Shown: positions 43,859-52,815 of the stretch, piece by piece | Numbering within the stretch: position 1 is the stretch's first letter | How the letters are laid out: every line of letters begins with the position of its first letter | NCBI RefSeq assembly: GCF_016598485.1 | Contig: NZ_JAEMUW010000024.1 | Span: 30,938-94,937 of the forward strand | Source of the DNA: Micromonospora coerulea | GTDB lineage: Bacteria > Actinomycetota > Actinomycetes > Mycobacteriales > Micromonosporaceae | Direction of reading: 5' to 3' | DNA length: 64,000 nt | The notes under the pieces: model-generated | Seen by the model: the letters and a program-made list of their open reading frames with translations, nothing else | Told to the model about the DNA's origin: nothing | The model's database searches: none | Program-made: the position numbers and the translations under genes

Positions 43859-45544
43859 ATGGCACCGATCACGCATCCCGCCATCAGCCGACGACGGCTC
43901 TTCGGCCTGGGGGCGTCCGCCACGGTCGCCACAACCCTGGCCGGCGCCGCTCGCCCGGCGCGGGCGGCAGCGGCGGACGCCGTCTCGCAACCGAGGGACG
44001 CCTCCGCTGAGCTGCTCGAACAGTGGCGGGAGGCCCCCGGCTGCCACCCGCTGGTGCCGGACGTGTCGGCCGCCGGCTACCGGCTCGGCGAGCGGCCGCC
44101 AACGCCCTCGGTGGTCACGAAGGTCACCGACTTCGGTGCCCGTCCCGACGGGACCGACTGCACGGCAGCGTTCAATGCTGCCGTCCGACAGGCGGGCGAG
44201 CACGGTGGGGGCGTCGTGCTGATACCGCCGGGGACCTACACGCTGTCCGGGCCGGTCTGGATGCACTGGTCCGGGGTGGTGCTTCGCGGGGCCGGTCGGG
44301 AATCCACCGTGCTGCATTTCGCGTGTACCCTCGACGACGGCTACCGGCCGAACCGCCAGTCCAACGGAAACAGCCGCTGGTCCTGGACCGGCGGGCAGAT
44401 CTGGTTCGTCGCGCCGGAGCGTCGCGCCCGGTCGGAGGCCGAGGACTATGCCGGGACCGAGGGGTGGCTGCTCGGTGACGTGCTCGCCGAGGTCGGCGCC
44501 GCATCCCGCGGCCAGCGGACCCTTGTCGTGTCCGACACGAGCCGGCTGACGCCCGGTGACATGGTCGTCCTGGAGTGCCAGAACCCGCCGGACGCCAGCC
44601 TGCTGAAGCACCTCGCCGGCGACGTTCCGGGGACCCGGGACTACGACTGGCCCCGCGGGGCGCCCCAACTCGTGACGGGATCCGGCGGGCAGTACGTGCA
44701 GTACGCGACGCTGCAATGGCCCGTGCGGGTCGAAGCGGTGGTCGGCGAGCGCGGCGTCCGGCTGGCGCAGCCACTCAAGTACGACCTTCGGCCCGGCTGG
44801 CCGGCGCGGCTGCGCGCGATCGGCCCCACCGTGCGCGACGCCGGCGTCGAGCACCTCACGGTCAGGAACGAGCTCGTCCCCCAGACCGCCCACAACAAGC
44901 ACCCGGGCTCGAACGGGGTGTGCTTCCAAGCGGTCCACGACTGCTGGGCGCGGGACGTACGCGTCGAAAACTGTGACCTCGGGTTCGGACTCACGACAGC
45001 CAAGTCGGTCACCATCACGGGGGTGGCCGTCGGCGGACGGGCCGCCCACCACAGCTTCGCCTGCCGGATGCAGTCCAACGACAATCTGGTGGAAGACTTC
45101 GAGATCGATCGGTTCAGCGTCCCCGTTCCCTCCGGCGCCGTCCATCACGGCCTCAACCTCGAGGGGCTCTCGGCCGGGAACGTCTACCGCCGTGGGCGCA
45201 TGGCCGAGGGGACGTTCGACACCCACCGCGCCCTGCCCTTCGAGAACGCACGGACCGACATCACCCTCGAGAGCAACGGGCGGGTGGGCGGTTCCGCCGC
45301 GTCCGGCCCGCTCTTCGGTGCGCGGATGGCGCACTGGAACGTCAGGATCACGAACGGCCGCCAGTACGCGGTCACGATCGCCGACGTGGCGCCGCGCAGC
45401 GTGACGCTGGGCGTACAGGGCGTCGACGACACCAGCAGTGGCCTGTCCCGCGACTTCTCCGGCGACCTCGAATCGCTGCTCGCCGATCACGGGTCAGCCC
45501 CGTCCGTCGACGACCTCTACGCCGCGCAGCGCCGACACCACTAG
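43859..45544 (+). CDS. Tat-exported right-handed beta-helix protein (pectate-lyase-3 / GH28-related fold)
   Basis: 561 residues from ATG 43859, with GGAGG five bases ahead; the longer frame back to 43739 lacks a ribosome site and would run through the operators. Tat signal ISRRRLFGLG then ARAAAAD. The Pectate_lyase_3 start is clear: VTDFGARPDGTDCTAAFNAA and GGGVVLIPPGTYTLSGPVW, followed by repeated short beta-helix rungs (VEHLTVRNEL, VRVENCDLGFGL, VTITGVAVGG). I cannot see the paired Asp of GH28 or a recognised lyase Lys/Arg site, so it may be a lyase, an epimerase or a novel hydrolase acting on a uronate-containing polymer. It is first of a plus-strand set with two GH79 enzymes, 29 bases ahead of the next gene. 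Confidence 0.72.
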   Translation: MAPITHPAISRRRLFGLGASATVATTLAGAARPARAAAADAVSQPRDASAELLEQWREAPGCHPLVPDVSAAGYRLGERPPTPSVVTKVTDFGARPDGTDCTAAFNAAVRQAGEHGGGVVLIPPGTYTLSGPVWMHWSGVVLRGAGRESTVLHFACTLDDGYRPNRQSNGNSRWSWTGGQIWFVAPERRARSEAEDYAGTEGWLLGDVLAEVGAASRGQRTLVVSDTSRLTPGDMVVLECQNPPDASLLKHLAGDVPGTRDYDWPRGAPQLVTGSGGQYVQYATLQWPVRVEAVVGERGVRLAQPLKYDLRPGWPARLRAIGPTVRDAGVEHLTVRNELVPQTAHNKHPGSNGVCFQAVHDCWARDVRVENCDLGFGLTTAKSVTITGVAVGGRAAHHSFACRMQSNDNLVEDFEIDRFSVPVPSGAVHHGLNLEGLSAGNVYRRGRMAEGTFDTHRALPFENARTDITLESNGRVGGSAASGPLFGARMAHWNVRITNGRQYAVTIADVAPRSVTLGVQGVDDTSSGLSRDFSGDLESLLADHGSAPSVDDLYAAQRRHH

Positions 45545-45573
45545 CTCGACCATCTGCCCCGAGGAGGACGGCG

Positions 45574-47295
45574 ATGCGTGACCTGGCGCGCCGGAGGCTG
45601 TTGACGGCCGGCGAAGGAGCCGTACGGACGAGCACAATTGGTGCGGCCGACCGCATCGTGAGGCGGGGCGCCGTCCACCGCGGACTCAGAGTGCTGCATC
45701 GGTTTCTGGTCGTCGGCGCGCTGGTCGCCGGGCTGGCGCCGCACGGCGGTGCCGCGGCCGCCGCCGGCGAAGACGCCGGTGCGACAACCTCTTTCCCGCT
45801 CACCACGACGTTGAGCGGGCACAACGCGCGGCTGACCGATGACTTTCAGGGGTTCTCGGTGGAGTCGGCGGACTTTGCGCATGGCTTCCTTACCGAGGAA
45901 CGGATGTCCGAGCGGCTGCGGACGTTGGGTCCGGGTGTGATCCGGCTGGGCGGCTATTCGATGGACCTGGTGTGGCCGGCCTTCGGGCGGTGGGCGGACG
46001 TGCCGGCGCCGCCACAGGCGATCGGCGGCACCGTCGACCAGTCCGACCTGGACGAGCTCAAGCAACTGCTGGACGCCTCCGGCTGGAAGGTGACCCTCGG
46101 CGCACCGCTGAAGATGATCATCGACCCTTCCAAGATCAAGAACCCGGCGCGGGACCCGTCCCCCGAGGTGAGCCTCGAACAGGTGGTCGCCGAGGTCAAG
46201 GCGGCGTACGACACCCTCGGCGACGACCTGCTGGCCGTCGAGCTCGGCAACGAGTACGACAACGTCACCACCCTGACCGGGGCGGAGATGTGGGACACGG
46301 CCAAGCAATACCAGGCTGCGATCAAGGCAGCGGTGCCGCGCGCAGGGCTGAAGATCGTCGGACCCTCCCCGAGCGGCGCGAAAAGCAGCAGCCGGGTGGA
46401 CGAGTTCGTCACCGCGGGGCTGGCCGACGAGTCCGTCAACCCGCAGCAGGTGCTCGCCGAGCTGTCCTCGCACTGGTATCCGTGGAGCCACTGCAGTGGC
46501 CGGACCATGACCATCCAGCAGCTGATGTCCCCGGAGACGCATCTCAACACCCGCGTGAAGCTGGCCGGAATGCGCGCGGTCAGCGCGAGGCTGCACGACA
46601 CGATCCCGTCGACGATCAACGAGTCGAACTCCGCCTCGTGCAGCGGGATGCCCGGCGTCAGCAACTCCTACGCCACCTCACTGTGGTCGCTGGACTACCT
46701 GCTGCAGGCGGCCCAGAGCGGCATCGACAGATTCCAGTTCCACACCAACACCGCCGCGATCTGCGGGGACTTCAAGCCGCGGGACTCCGCCGACTACCCC
46801 ATCTCCTACCGCTACTACGGCGCCTTCTGTGCCACCGACCAGGCCGCCCTGGACACCAACCAGCTCTCCGCCAACCCCCTCTACTACGGCATCTGGGCAT
46901 TCCGTCAGATCCCCACCGGCCAGTTCGTCGACCTCGACCTCCCCGACACCGCCCTCGACAAGATCCGCGCCTACGCCGTCATGGGCAGAGCCGGCACCCT
47001 CACCGCCGTACTCATCAACATCCAAGACCCGGCAGCCGCCGACAGCACCCACGACACGGTGACGCTGAACCTGCCCTCGTCATACGGCCAAGCGCGGGCA
47101 GTGACCCTGCAGAGCGCGGCACCCGAGGGCCTCGCCTCCCTCGACCCCACCCACATCACCGTCGGCGGCCAGACCATCACACCCGCCGGCACCGCCACCG
47201 GCACCCCACAACCGACCACCGTGCCCGTCGACCACAGGTCATCGACCATCACCGTCGCACCCGGCACTGCGCAAATCATCACCTTCACTCACTAG
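45574..47295 (+). CDS. Secreted GH79 beta-glucuronidase-like hydrolase, copy 1
   Basis: 573 residues, ATG after GAGGAGG. A long basic N terminus (about 45 residues, RRRLLTAGEG) precedes a hydrophobic segment VVGALVAGLAPHGGAAAA, so the signal is atypical; a later internal start is possible. The barrel has FQGFSVESADFAHGF, GVIRLGGYSMDLVWPAFG, acid/base AVELGNEYDNVTTL and nucleophile STINESNSASCSG, with paired Cys later (AAICGDFKPRDSADYPIS). The C-terminal beta domain ends in GTAQIITFTH. It is a close paralogue of the gene at 49625. Family role: release of glucuronic or 4-O-methylglucuronic acid. Confidence 0.84.
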   Translation: MRDLARRRLLTAGEGAVRTSTIGAADRIVRRGAVHRGLRVLHRFLVVGALVAGLAPHGGAAAAAGEDAGATTSFPLTTTLSGHNARLTDDFQGFSVESADFAHGFLTEERMSERLRTLGPGVIRLGGYSMDLVWPAFGRWADVPAPPQAIGGTVDQSDLDELKQLLDASGWKVTLGAPLKMIIDPSKIKNPARDPSPEVSLEQVVAEVKAAYDTLGDDLLAVELGNEYDNVTTLTGAEMWDTAKQYQAAIKAAVPRAGLKIVGPSPSGAKSSSRVDEFVTAGLADESVNPQQVLAELSSHWYPWSHCSGRTMTIQQLMSPETHLNTRVKLAGMRAVSARLHDTIPSTINESNSASCSGMPGVSNSYATSLWSLDYLLQAAQSGIDRFQFHTNTAAICGDFKPRDSADYPISYRYYGAFCATDQAALDTNQLSANPLYYGIWAFRQIPTGQFVDLDLPDTALDKIRAYAVMGRAGTLTAVLINIQDPAAADSTHDTVTLNLPSSYGQARAVTLQSAAPEGLASLDPTHITVGGQTITPAGTATGTPQPTTVPVDHRSSTITVAPGTAQIITFTH

Positions 47296-47407
47296 CAGGC
47301 GAGTCGCCTCGGAGGCAGCGGTGCCGCGAGTTGGTGACGACACACGATCGGTGTCGCAGTCCGCCGATCGGGTGCCTGGCTATTCCAGACCACAGGGAGC
47401 CCGCACC

Positions 47408-49588
47408 ATGCAGTGTCCAGAGCCGGATGTGTCCAATCCGCCGCGGGGCGTCAGCCGGCGAACCCTGCTCGGCGGCCTCGGACTCACCGCCGCCGCCACG
47501 ATGGCCGGGGCCCGCTTCGCTGGTCCGGCGGCGGCCGCCACACCCGACGGTGTCCTGAGCGTCGTGGTCTCGGCGACCCCGGCAGGCCGCGGAATGCCGC
47601 TCGTGGGCTACAACACCGGCCATTTCATGCCCGGCAGCAATACGAGCGCCTGGCTGGAGTACGCGCGGGTCAACGCCGTCCGCTTCTTTGCGTCCTTTGA
47701 GGACTGGTGCCCGGACGAGGCCTTCGACCCCGGGGCGGGGATCTCCGGCATTGACGCCTTCGATGCGGCGAAGGACGAGCTGCGGCGCAGCCCCGAGGAC
47801 AACCGCTTCCTGGACTGGGAGCTGTTGCACGAGGTCTTCGAGCAGCACGTCTACTCGAACACCAACTTCTACCGCCTCAACCACCAGCTGGCCGAGCTCA
47901 GGCGACTCGGCATCACCCCGATCATCGAGGCCGCCCAGCTGCGCTGGAACAGCCCGTGGTCGGGGCTGTGGCAGCAGTGGCAGAAGCACTACGCGCTGAC
48001 CTACCACCTGGCCGGCAACTACGACGTCGAGCGCTACAACTTCCTCAACGAGCCCGACCACCCCGGCGCCGCCAAGGACATCGTCGACCAGCAGATCTAC
48101 GTCCGCGGGTTGCAGATCGCCTCGGACGCCGTACGCTGCGCGATCGCCGACGTCAACCGGCGCTACGGCAAGCGACTCCGCGCTCTCGTCCACGCGCCGG
48201 TCATCACCCATGTGTCGAGCTCACGCGGGAACGATCACATGGACGCCGACCCGGACGCCGACGCACGCGACGACCAGTACGGCTGGGGCGAGATCTCGCT
48301 GCGGAACCTGCGCACCGACTACCACGGCGCCCACGTGGACTACGACATCTTCAACGTCTTCGACACCCACCAGTACAACAAGACGGCGGACGTCTACGCG
48401 TACGAGTTCGCGATGATGCGCCAGCGGATGCGGGAGTACACGCCGACCGGCACCGCGCTCCCGATCGTCTATTCCGAGTTTAACCGCCGCAACACGAGCG
48501 CGTTCGAGACCAGCGGCGACGACCTCAACTCCCCGATGATCTACTGCGACCTGGCCCAGATCTGGGGCGAGGCGGTCCTTGCGCAGGCCGAGGGCATGAT
48601 CACGTTCAAGTTCCAGAACACCATGCGGTCCAACGGCATTCCGTACGGCACGGGCTGCTACTACGTGGAGCCCGGCGGCGTCTACGACATCCACGGCGCC
48701 ACCAAGGCCGCCGAGGTCAACCGCCTCTTCGCCAAGGGCTTCGCGGGCGAGCAGCGCCGGCTGCTGCGCGGCACGGCCGGCGACGGCAGGACGGTGCCGG
48801 TCGCCCGCGACCAGCGGAGCCGCTGCCACTACCTCTGGCTCCCACACCCCAGCGGCACCCCGGCGGGACCCGTCTCGCTGGACCTCAGCGGACTGGGCAT
48901 CGGCGGCGGCCAGGTGGTCGTCGAGGAAGTGAGCCCGACACACAGCGGAGGCATCACGACGGTCGCCCCACTGCCCGCCGACGGCAGGATCACCCTGGAG
49001 CAACCCGCCGAAGCCGTCTGGCTGGTCACCGTGGCGGACGCCGGCGACTCACGCTCGTACGAGGCCTGCGCCGACGCCTCTCTGAGGCAGGGCGGCCCGC
49101 CCTCCGGCGGCGCCCAGGAGAGCTTGGCCGTCGCCCTCGACCCGAGCGGATCCTCGGCCGTGAGCTACCTCGCCTTCGACCTCGGCGGCGGACCGGCGGC
49201 GCGCCGGGCCGTACTCGAGGTGCACGGCAGCGGCATCGACGGAGAGCCGCTCACCTTCATGGCCTACGCCATGACCGACACGTCCTGGACCGGACGCGAG
49301 CTGACCTGGGAGTCGGCGCCCTACCTCGACTCCACCGCGGTCCGGCCCACCTCAGTCGGCGACCGGCTCTACCCGGCCGGTCAGCTCACGACCACGGGTG
49401 CCAGCGGTTCCGCCCGGCTCGACGTCACCGACGCGCTACGCCACGCCCACGGCCGCAGCCTCGGATTTCTGCTGATCCGCGAGCCCAGGCGAGCCGAGGA
49501 CACCGCCGACAACGGCCGCCACGTCGAACTTGCCGGACGCGCCGATCCCCAGCCGACCCTCCGCCCGCGGCTGTACCTGTACAGCTGA
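47408..49588 (+). CDS. Tat-exported clan-A glycoside hydrolase, GH86-like, with DNRLRE-type domain
   Basis: 726 residues from ATG 47408 (AGGGAG nine to ten bases ahead). Tat signal VSRRTLLGGLGL, ending AAAATP. The catalytic TIM barrel begins MPLVGYNTGHFMPGSNTSAW and YARVNAVRFFASFEDW, which I recall from GH86 (beta-agarase/porphyranase) and related proteins. The acid/base would be in YNFLNEPDHPG and the nucleophile in PIVYSEFNRRNTS. The last 155 residues are a DNRLRE/CBM96-like beta sandwich (YEACADASLRQGG to the end). A GH39- or GH79-like assignment is the alternative. It sits between two GH79 duplicates, so it probably acts on the same glycan, perhaps as an endo-enzyme. Substrate not predictable. 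Confidence 0.6.
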   Translation: MQCPEPDVSNPPRGVSRRTLLGGLGLTAAATMAGARFAGPAAAATPDGVLSVVVSATPAGRGMPLVGYNTGHFMPGSNTSAWLEYARVNAVRFFASFEDWCPDEAFDPGAGISGIDAFDAAKDELRRSPEDNRFLDWELLHEVFEQHVYSNTNFYRLNHQLAELRRLGITPIIEAAQLRWNSPWSGLWQQWQKHYALTYHLAGNYDVERYNFLNEPDHPGAAKDIVDQQIYVRGLQIASDAVRCAIADVNRRYGKRLRALVHAPVITHVSSSRGNDHMDADPDADARDDQYGWGEISLRNLRTDYHGAHVDYDIFNVFDTHQYNKTADVYAYEFAMMRQRMREYTPTGTALPIVYSEFNRRNTSAFETSGDDLNSPMIYCDLAQIWGEAVLAQAEGMITFKFQNTMRSNGIPYGTGCYYVEPGGVYDIHGATKAAEVNRLFAKGFAGEQRRLLRGTAGDGRTVPVARDQRSRCHYLWLPHPSGTPAGPVSLDLSGLGIGGGQVVVEEVSPTHSGGITTVAPLPADGRITLEQPAEAVWLVTVADAGDSRSYEACADASLRQGGPPSGGAQESLAVALDPSGSSAVSYLAFDLGGGPAARRAVLEVHGSGIDGEPLTFMAYAMTDTSWTGRELTWESAPYLDSTAVRPTSVGDRLYPAGQLTTTGASGSARLDVTDALRHAHGRSLGFLLIREPRRAEDTADNGRHVELAGRADPQPTLRPRLYLYS

Positions 49589-49624
49589 GGCAACCACACC
49601 GTTTACCACAGCAAGGGAGAACCC

Positions 49625-51301
49625 ATGAGTCCTCAGACTGAAGGCACACCTGTCGATACAGATCGCGGAGCCCCTTCCGCCGCCGCGCGAGGCCGCCTCC
49701 TGCGCCGGTCAGTGGTCGCCGGCGTGCTGGCGACCGGGCTCGTGGCGGCCGCGAGCGGCATGCAGGCTGCCGCCGATGAGACCCCGACGACGCGCCTCAC
49801 CCTCACGGCCACCGTGGACGGACGCAACGCGCCGCTGAGCGGGGAGTTCCAAGGCTTCTCGGTGGAGTCGGCGGACTTCGCGCACGGTTACCTGACGAAG
49901 GAGCGGATGGCCGAGCGACTGCGGACGCTCGGTCCCCAGGGCGTGATCCGGCTCGGTGGCTACTCCATGGACCTGGTGTGGCCGGCCTTCGGTGCGTGGA
50001 GCGACGTGCCGGCGCCGCCGAAGGCGATCGGCGGCACCGTCGATCAGTCCGACCTGAACAACCTCAAGCAGTTGCTGGACGACACGGGCTGGAAGGTGAC
50101 CCTCGGCGCGCCGCTCAAGACGGTCATCGACCCGTCCAAGATCAAGAATCCGCTGCGGGACCCGTCCCCCGACGTCAGTCTCGAGCAGGTGGTCGCCGAG
50201 GCGAAGGCCGCGTACGAGACCCTGGGCGACGACCTGCTGGGCGTGGAGCTGGGCAACGAGTACGACAACGTGACCACGCTGACCGACGCCGAGATGTGGG
50301 AGACTGCGAAGCAGTATCGGGCGGCCATCGACCAGGCGCTGCCGACCGCCCACCTGAAGGTCGTCGCTCCGTCGGCCAACACGGCGAAGACCAACACCAG
50401 GCTGGACGGGTTCGTGACGGCCGCGCTCGCCGACGAGTCCACCAACCCGCAGCAGGTGCTCTCGGAAGTGGCCTCCCACTGGTACCCGTGGAGCCATTGC
50501 GGCTCGTCCCAGATGACCATCGACCAGCTGATGTCCCCGCTCACGCACACGAACACCCGCAGCAAGCTCGCGGGCATCATGGCCGCCGGCGACCGGCTGC
50601 ACGGCACGATCCCGATGACCGTCAACGAGTCGAACAGCGCCTCGTGCAGCGGGATGCCGGGGGCGAGCAACTCGTACGCCACGGCCCTGTGGTCGCTGGA
50701 CTATCTGCTGCAGGCCGCGCAGAGCGGGGTCAGCAGGTTGCAGTTCCACACGAACACCGCGGCAATCTGCGGGGACTTCAAGCCGCGGGACTCCGCCGAC
50801 TACCCGATTTCCTTCCGGTACTACGGCGCCTTCTGTGCGGCGGACCAGGCGGCGCTCGACGCGAACGAGCTGTCGGCGACCCCGTTGTACTACGGCATCT
50901 GGGCGTTCCGGCAGGTGCCGCAGGGGCGGTTCGTCGACCTCGACCTCGCCGACGGCGACCTGGACAAGGTCCGCGCCTACGCCGTCATGGGGCTCAACGG
51001 CACGCTGACGGTGGTGCTCATCAACGTCCAGGACCCGGGCAAGGCGGAGAGCACCTACGACTCGGTGACCCTGAACCTGCCGTCGTCGTACCGCAGGGGA
51101 CAGCAGGTGACGCTGCAGAGCTCGGCGCCGGCGGGGTTCGCCTCGCTGGACGCCGGCCGCATCACCCTCGGCGGCCGCACCGTGACGCCGGCTGGAACCG
51201 CCGTCGGCACGGCACAGTCCACCGCCGTCCCGGTCGAGCACACCTCGTCGACGGTGACCGTCGCGCCGGGAACGGCGCAGATCATCACCTTCTCGCACTA
51301 G
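49625..51301 (+). CDS. Secreted GH79 beta-glucuronidase-like hydrolase, copy 2
   Basis: 558 residues, ATG after AAGGGAG. N terminus RGRLLRRSVVAGVLATGLVA is a twin-Arg-like or Sec signal ending near AAADE. It is nearly colinear with the gene at 45574, without gaps over most of its length: QGFSVESADFAHG, GGYSMDLVWPAFG, acid/base GVELGNEYDNVTTL, nucleophile VNESNSASCSG, and AAICGDFKPRDSADYPIS are all shared. Differences cluster in the signal, loops and the C-terminal domain. It arose by duplication, with the GH86-like gene between the copies. It is followed by a strong hairpin. Confidence 0.84.
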   Translation: MSPQTEGTPVDTDRGAPSAAARGRLLRRSVVAGVLATGLVAAASGMQAAADETPTTRLTLTATVDGRNAPLSGEFQGFSVESADFAHGYLTKERMAERLRTLGPQGVIRLGGYSMDLVWPAFGAWSDVPAPPKAIGGTVDQSDLNNLKQLLDDTGWKVTLGAPLKTVIDPSKIKNPLRDPSPDVSLEQVVAEAKAAYETLGDDLLGVELGNEYDNVTTLTDAEMWETAKQYRAAIDQALPTAHLKVVAPSANTAKTNTRLDGFVTAALADESTNPQQVLSEVASHWYPWSHCGSSQMTIDQLMSPLTHTNTRSKLAGIMAAGDRLHGTIPMTVNESNSASCSGMPGASNSYATALWSLDYLLQAAQSGVSRLQFHTNTAAICGDFKPRDSADYPISFRYYGAFCAADQAALDANELSATPLYYGIWAFRQVPQGRFVDLDLADGDLDKVRAYAVMGLNGTLTVVLINVQDPGKAESTYDSVTLNLPSSYRRGQQVTLQSSAPAGFASLDAGRITLGGRTVTPAGTAVGTAQSTAVPVEHTSSTVTVAPGTAQIITFSH

Positions 51302-51309
51302 TCGAGGTC

Positions 51310-51343
51310 GGATGACGGTGGCGCAGCGGCGTCACCGTCATCC
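51310..51343 (+). terminator. Strong hairpin terminator after the GH79 gene
   Basis: GGATGACGGTG pairs perfectly with CACCGTCATCC (11 bp) around a 12-base loop, nine bases after the stop at 51301. No U-tract, as is usual in high-GC actinomycetes. It ends the plus-strand enzyme operon; bases 51344-51436 hold nothing else I recognise. Confidence 0.7.
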
Positions 51344-51436
51344 CTCGGCCCGTCCCGGCCGGTCCCGGCCCCGTTCCGTTCCGGTGAGGCCGACACCGGT
51401 ACCGCCCCTGTTCGGGCCAGAGCCCAGGAGAGCCCG

Positions 51437-52256
51437 ATGACAACGGATCACACCAGACGAGACCTCCTTCGATGGGCGGCGCTAGCGGGCGCCGCAGCGG
51501 CCCTGACGCCGGTAGCCGGCGGCAGCGCGTCCGCTGCCCCGACGCCCGCGGGCAACCCTTGGGCCCGAGCCGAGTACATCGGCGGCAAGGTACGCCGTCC
51601 GCACTTTCCCGAGCGCCGGCTCGACCTCGAGAGGTTCGGGGCGGTGGGCGACGGCGTCACGGACTGCACGGCGGCGTTCCGGCGTGCCATCGAGGAATGC
51701 CACGCGGCCGGTGGCGGCCATGTCGTGGTGCCGGCCGGCCGGTTCCTGACCGGCCCGATCCACCTGCTCAGCAACGTCGACCTGCACGTCGCGGCCGACG
51801 CGGTCGTGTTGTTCAGCCAGACGCCCGCCGACTACCTGCCCGCCGTACTGACCCGGTTCGAGGGCGTCGAGCTCTACAACTACTCGCCGCTGATCTACGC
51901 CTACGGCCAGGAGAACATCGGCGTCACCGGCGCCGGTGTGCTGGACGGCCAGGCGGACAACGTCCACTGGTGGCCCTGGAAGGGCAAGACCGAATACGGT
52001 TGGAAGCCTGGCGACCCCAGGCAGGACGAGGCCCGCGCCCGACTGTTCGCGATGGCCGAGCAGGGTGTCCCGGTCGAGCAACGGGTGTTCGGCGAGGGTG
52101 ATTACCTGCGTTCCTCGTTCATCGAGCCGTACCGCTGCCGCAACGTCCTCATCGAGGGCGTCACCATCGTCAGGTCGCCCATGTGGGAAATCCACCCGAC
52201 CTGTCGGAGAACGTCCTGGTGCAGGGCGTCACCATCAACTCGCACGGCCCAAGGGC
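51437..52256 (+). pseudogene. GH28 (polygalacturonase family) gene, frameshifted and truncated
   Basis: From ATG 51437 a Tat signal (TRRDLLRWAALAG, ASA) leads into a normal GH28 N-terminal half: LERFGAVGDGVTDCTAAFRR, GGGHVVVPAGRFLTGPIHLL, YSPLIYAYGQENIGVTGAGV, and IVRSPMWEIHP (residue 249 onward). At about 52198 one base is lost: the family text continues in another frame as LSENVLVQGVTINSHGP, then homology stops at about 52253, before the catalytic NxDG/CDD motifs. So the enzyme is dead. Intact homologues run about 450-520 residues. The break joins to a CoA-transferase remnant, marking a rearrangement at the end of the glycan region. Confidence 0.82.
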
Positions 52257-52317
52257 AGCAGACCCCGTCGCGCCAGCTGGGTCAGTACCAGCCGGCCGAT
52301 CAGGTCCGCGCCAGGTT
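52257..52317. other. Junction between two gene fragments
   Basis: Sequence between the GH28 break and the CoA-transferase remnant. On the minus strand it has an open stretch PGADLIGRLVLTQLARRGLL that resembles coding sequence but I cannot place it; it may be a third small fragment. No inverted repeats or target-site duplications were seen by eye. Confidence 0.35.
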
Positions 52318-52663
52318 GATTGCAGCGACGCATAGTCGAGGCCGAAGTCGGCGAGCTTGCCCGGCCGGAAGTTCTCGACCAGGGCGTCGGCGCGGCCCGT
52401 GGGTCAGTGGGCGACCGCGCGGTCTCCCGGGTCGGTCAGGTCCAGCACGATGCTGTGTATGTTGCGGTTGACGCTGGTGAAGTAGGTGCTCATCGCGCCG
52501 ATGTATGGCGGACCCAGTGGCGGGTGTCGTCACCCAGGTCCGGACGCTCGACCTTCACGGTGGCGCCCAAGTCGGCGAGGAACATCCTGGCCAGGGGCCC
52601 GGCGAGCACGCGGCTGAAGTCGGCCACGAGCAGGCCGTCGAGCGGCCCGGTGGGGGATTGCAC
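52318..52663 (-). pseudogene. Class III (CaiB/BaiF) CoA-transferase, N-terminal fragment
   Basis: GTG 52663 (minus strand) has GGAGG six bases ahead and reads VQSPTGPLDGLLVADFSRVL, AGPLARMFLADLGATVKVER and PDLGDDTRHW, the standard CaiB start. A base is then missing; the text resumes in another frame as PPYIGAMSTYFTSVNRN, SIVLDLTDPGDRAVAH, stop TGA, then RADALVENFRPGKLADFGLD. Only about 115 of the usual 390 residues remain, with one frameshift and one nonsense codon. The ancestral enzyme moved CoA between carboxylic acids. Confidence 0.82.
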
Positions 52664-52744
52664 AACTGGCCTCCGTGGTCGAGGCTCCCGCTTGCGCGCT
52701 GCTGGCTCGGTACCTAGCCTGCCCGCACTGATCCGTCCGGGGAA

Positions 52745-52778
52745 GGGAGGGCGGCGGGCAGTTCGCCACCGCCCTCCC
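52745..52778 (-). terminator. Hairpin terminator of the permease operon
   Basis: GGGAGGGCGG and CCGCCCTCCC form a perfect 10 bp stem with a 14-base loop, 37 bases past the stop of the amino-acid permease (minus strand). The region 52664-52744 shows no gene. Confidence 0.65.
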
Positions 52779-52815
52779 TCGACACTTCGTCTTCACTGCG
52801 GAGGGAGCTGCTCCG

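Noticed and set aside
47297..47309. AGGCGAGTCGCCT palindrome after the first GH79 gene
   Set aside because: A five-pair stem with a three-base loop is too short to call a terminator at this GC, and the next gene starts 100 bases later in the same direction.
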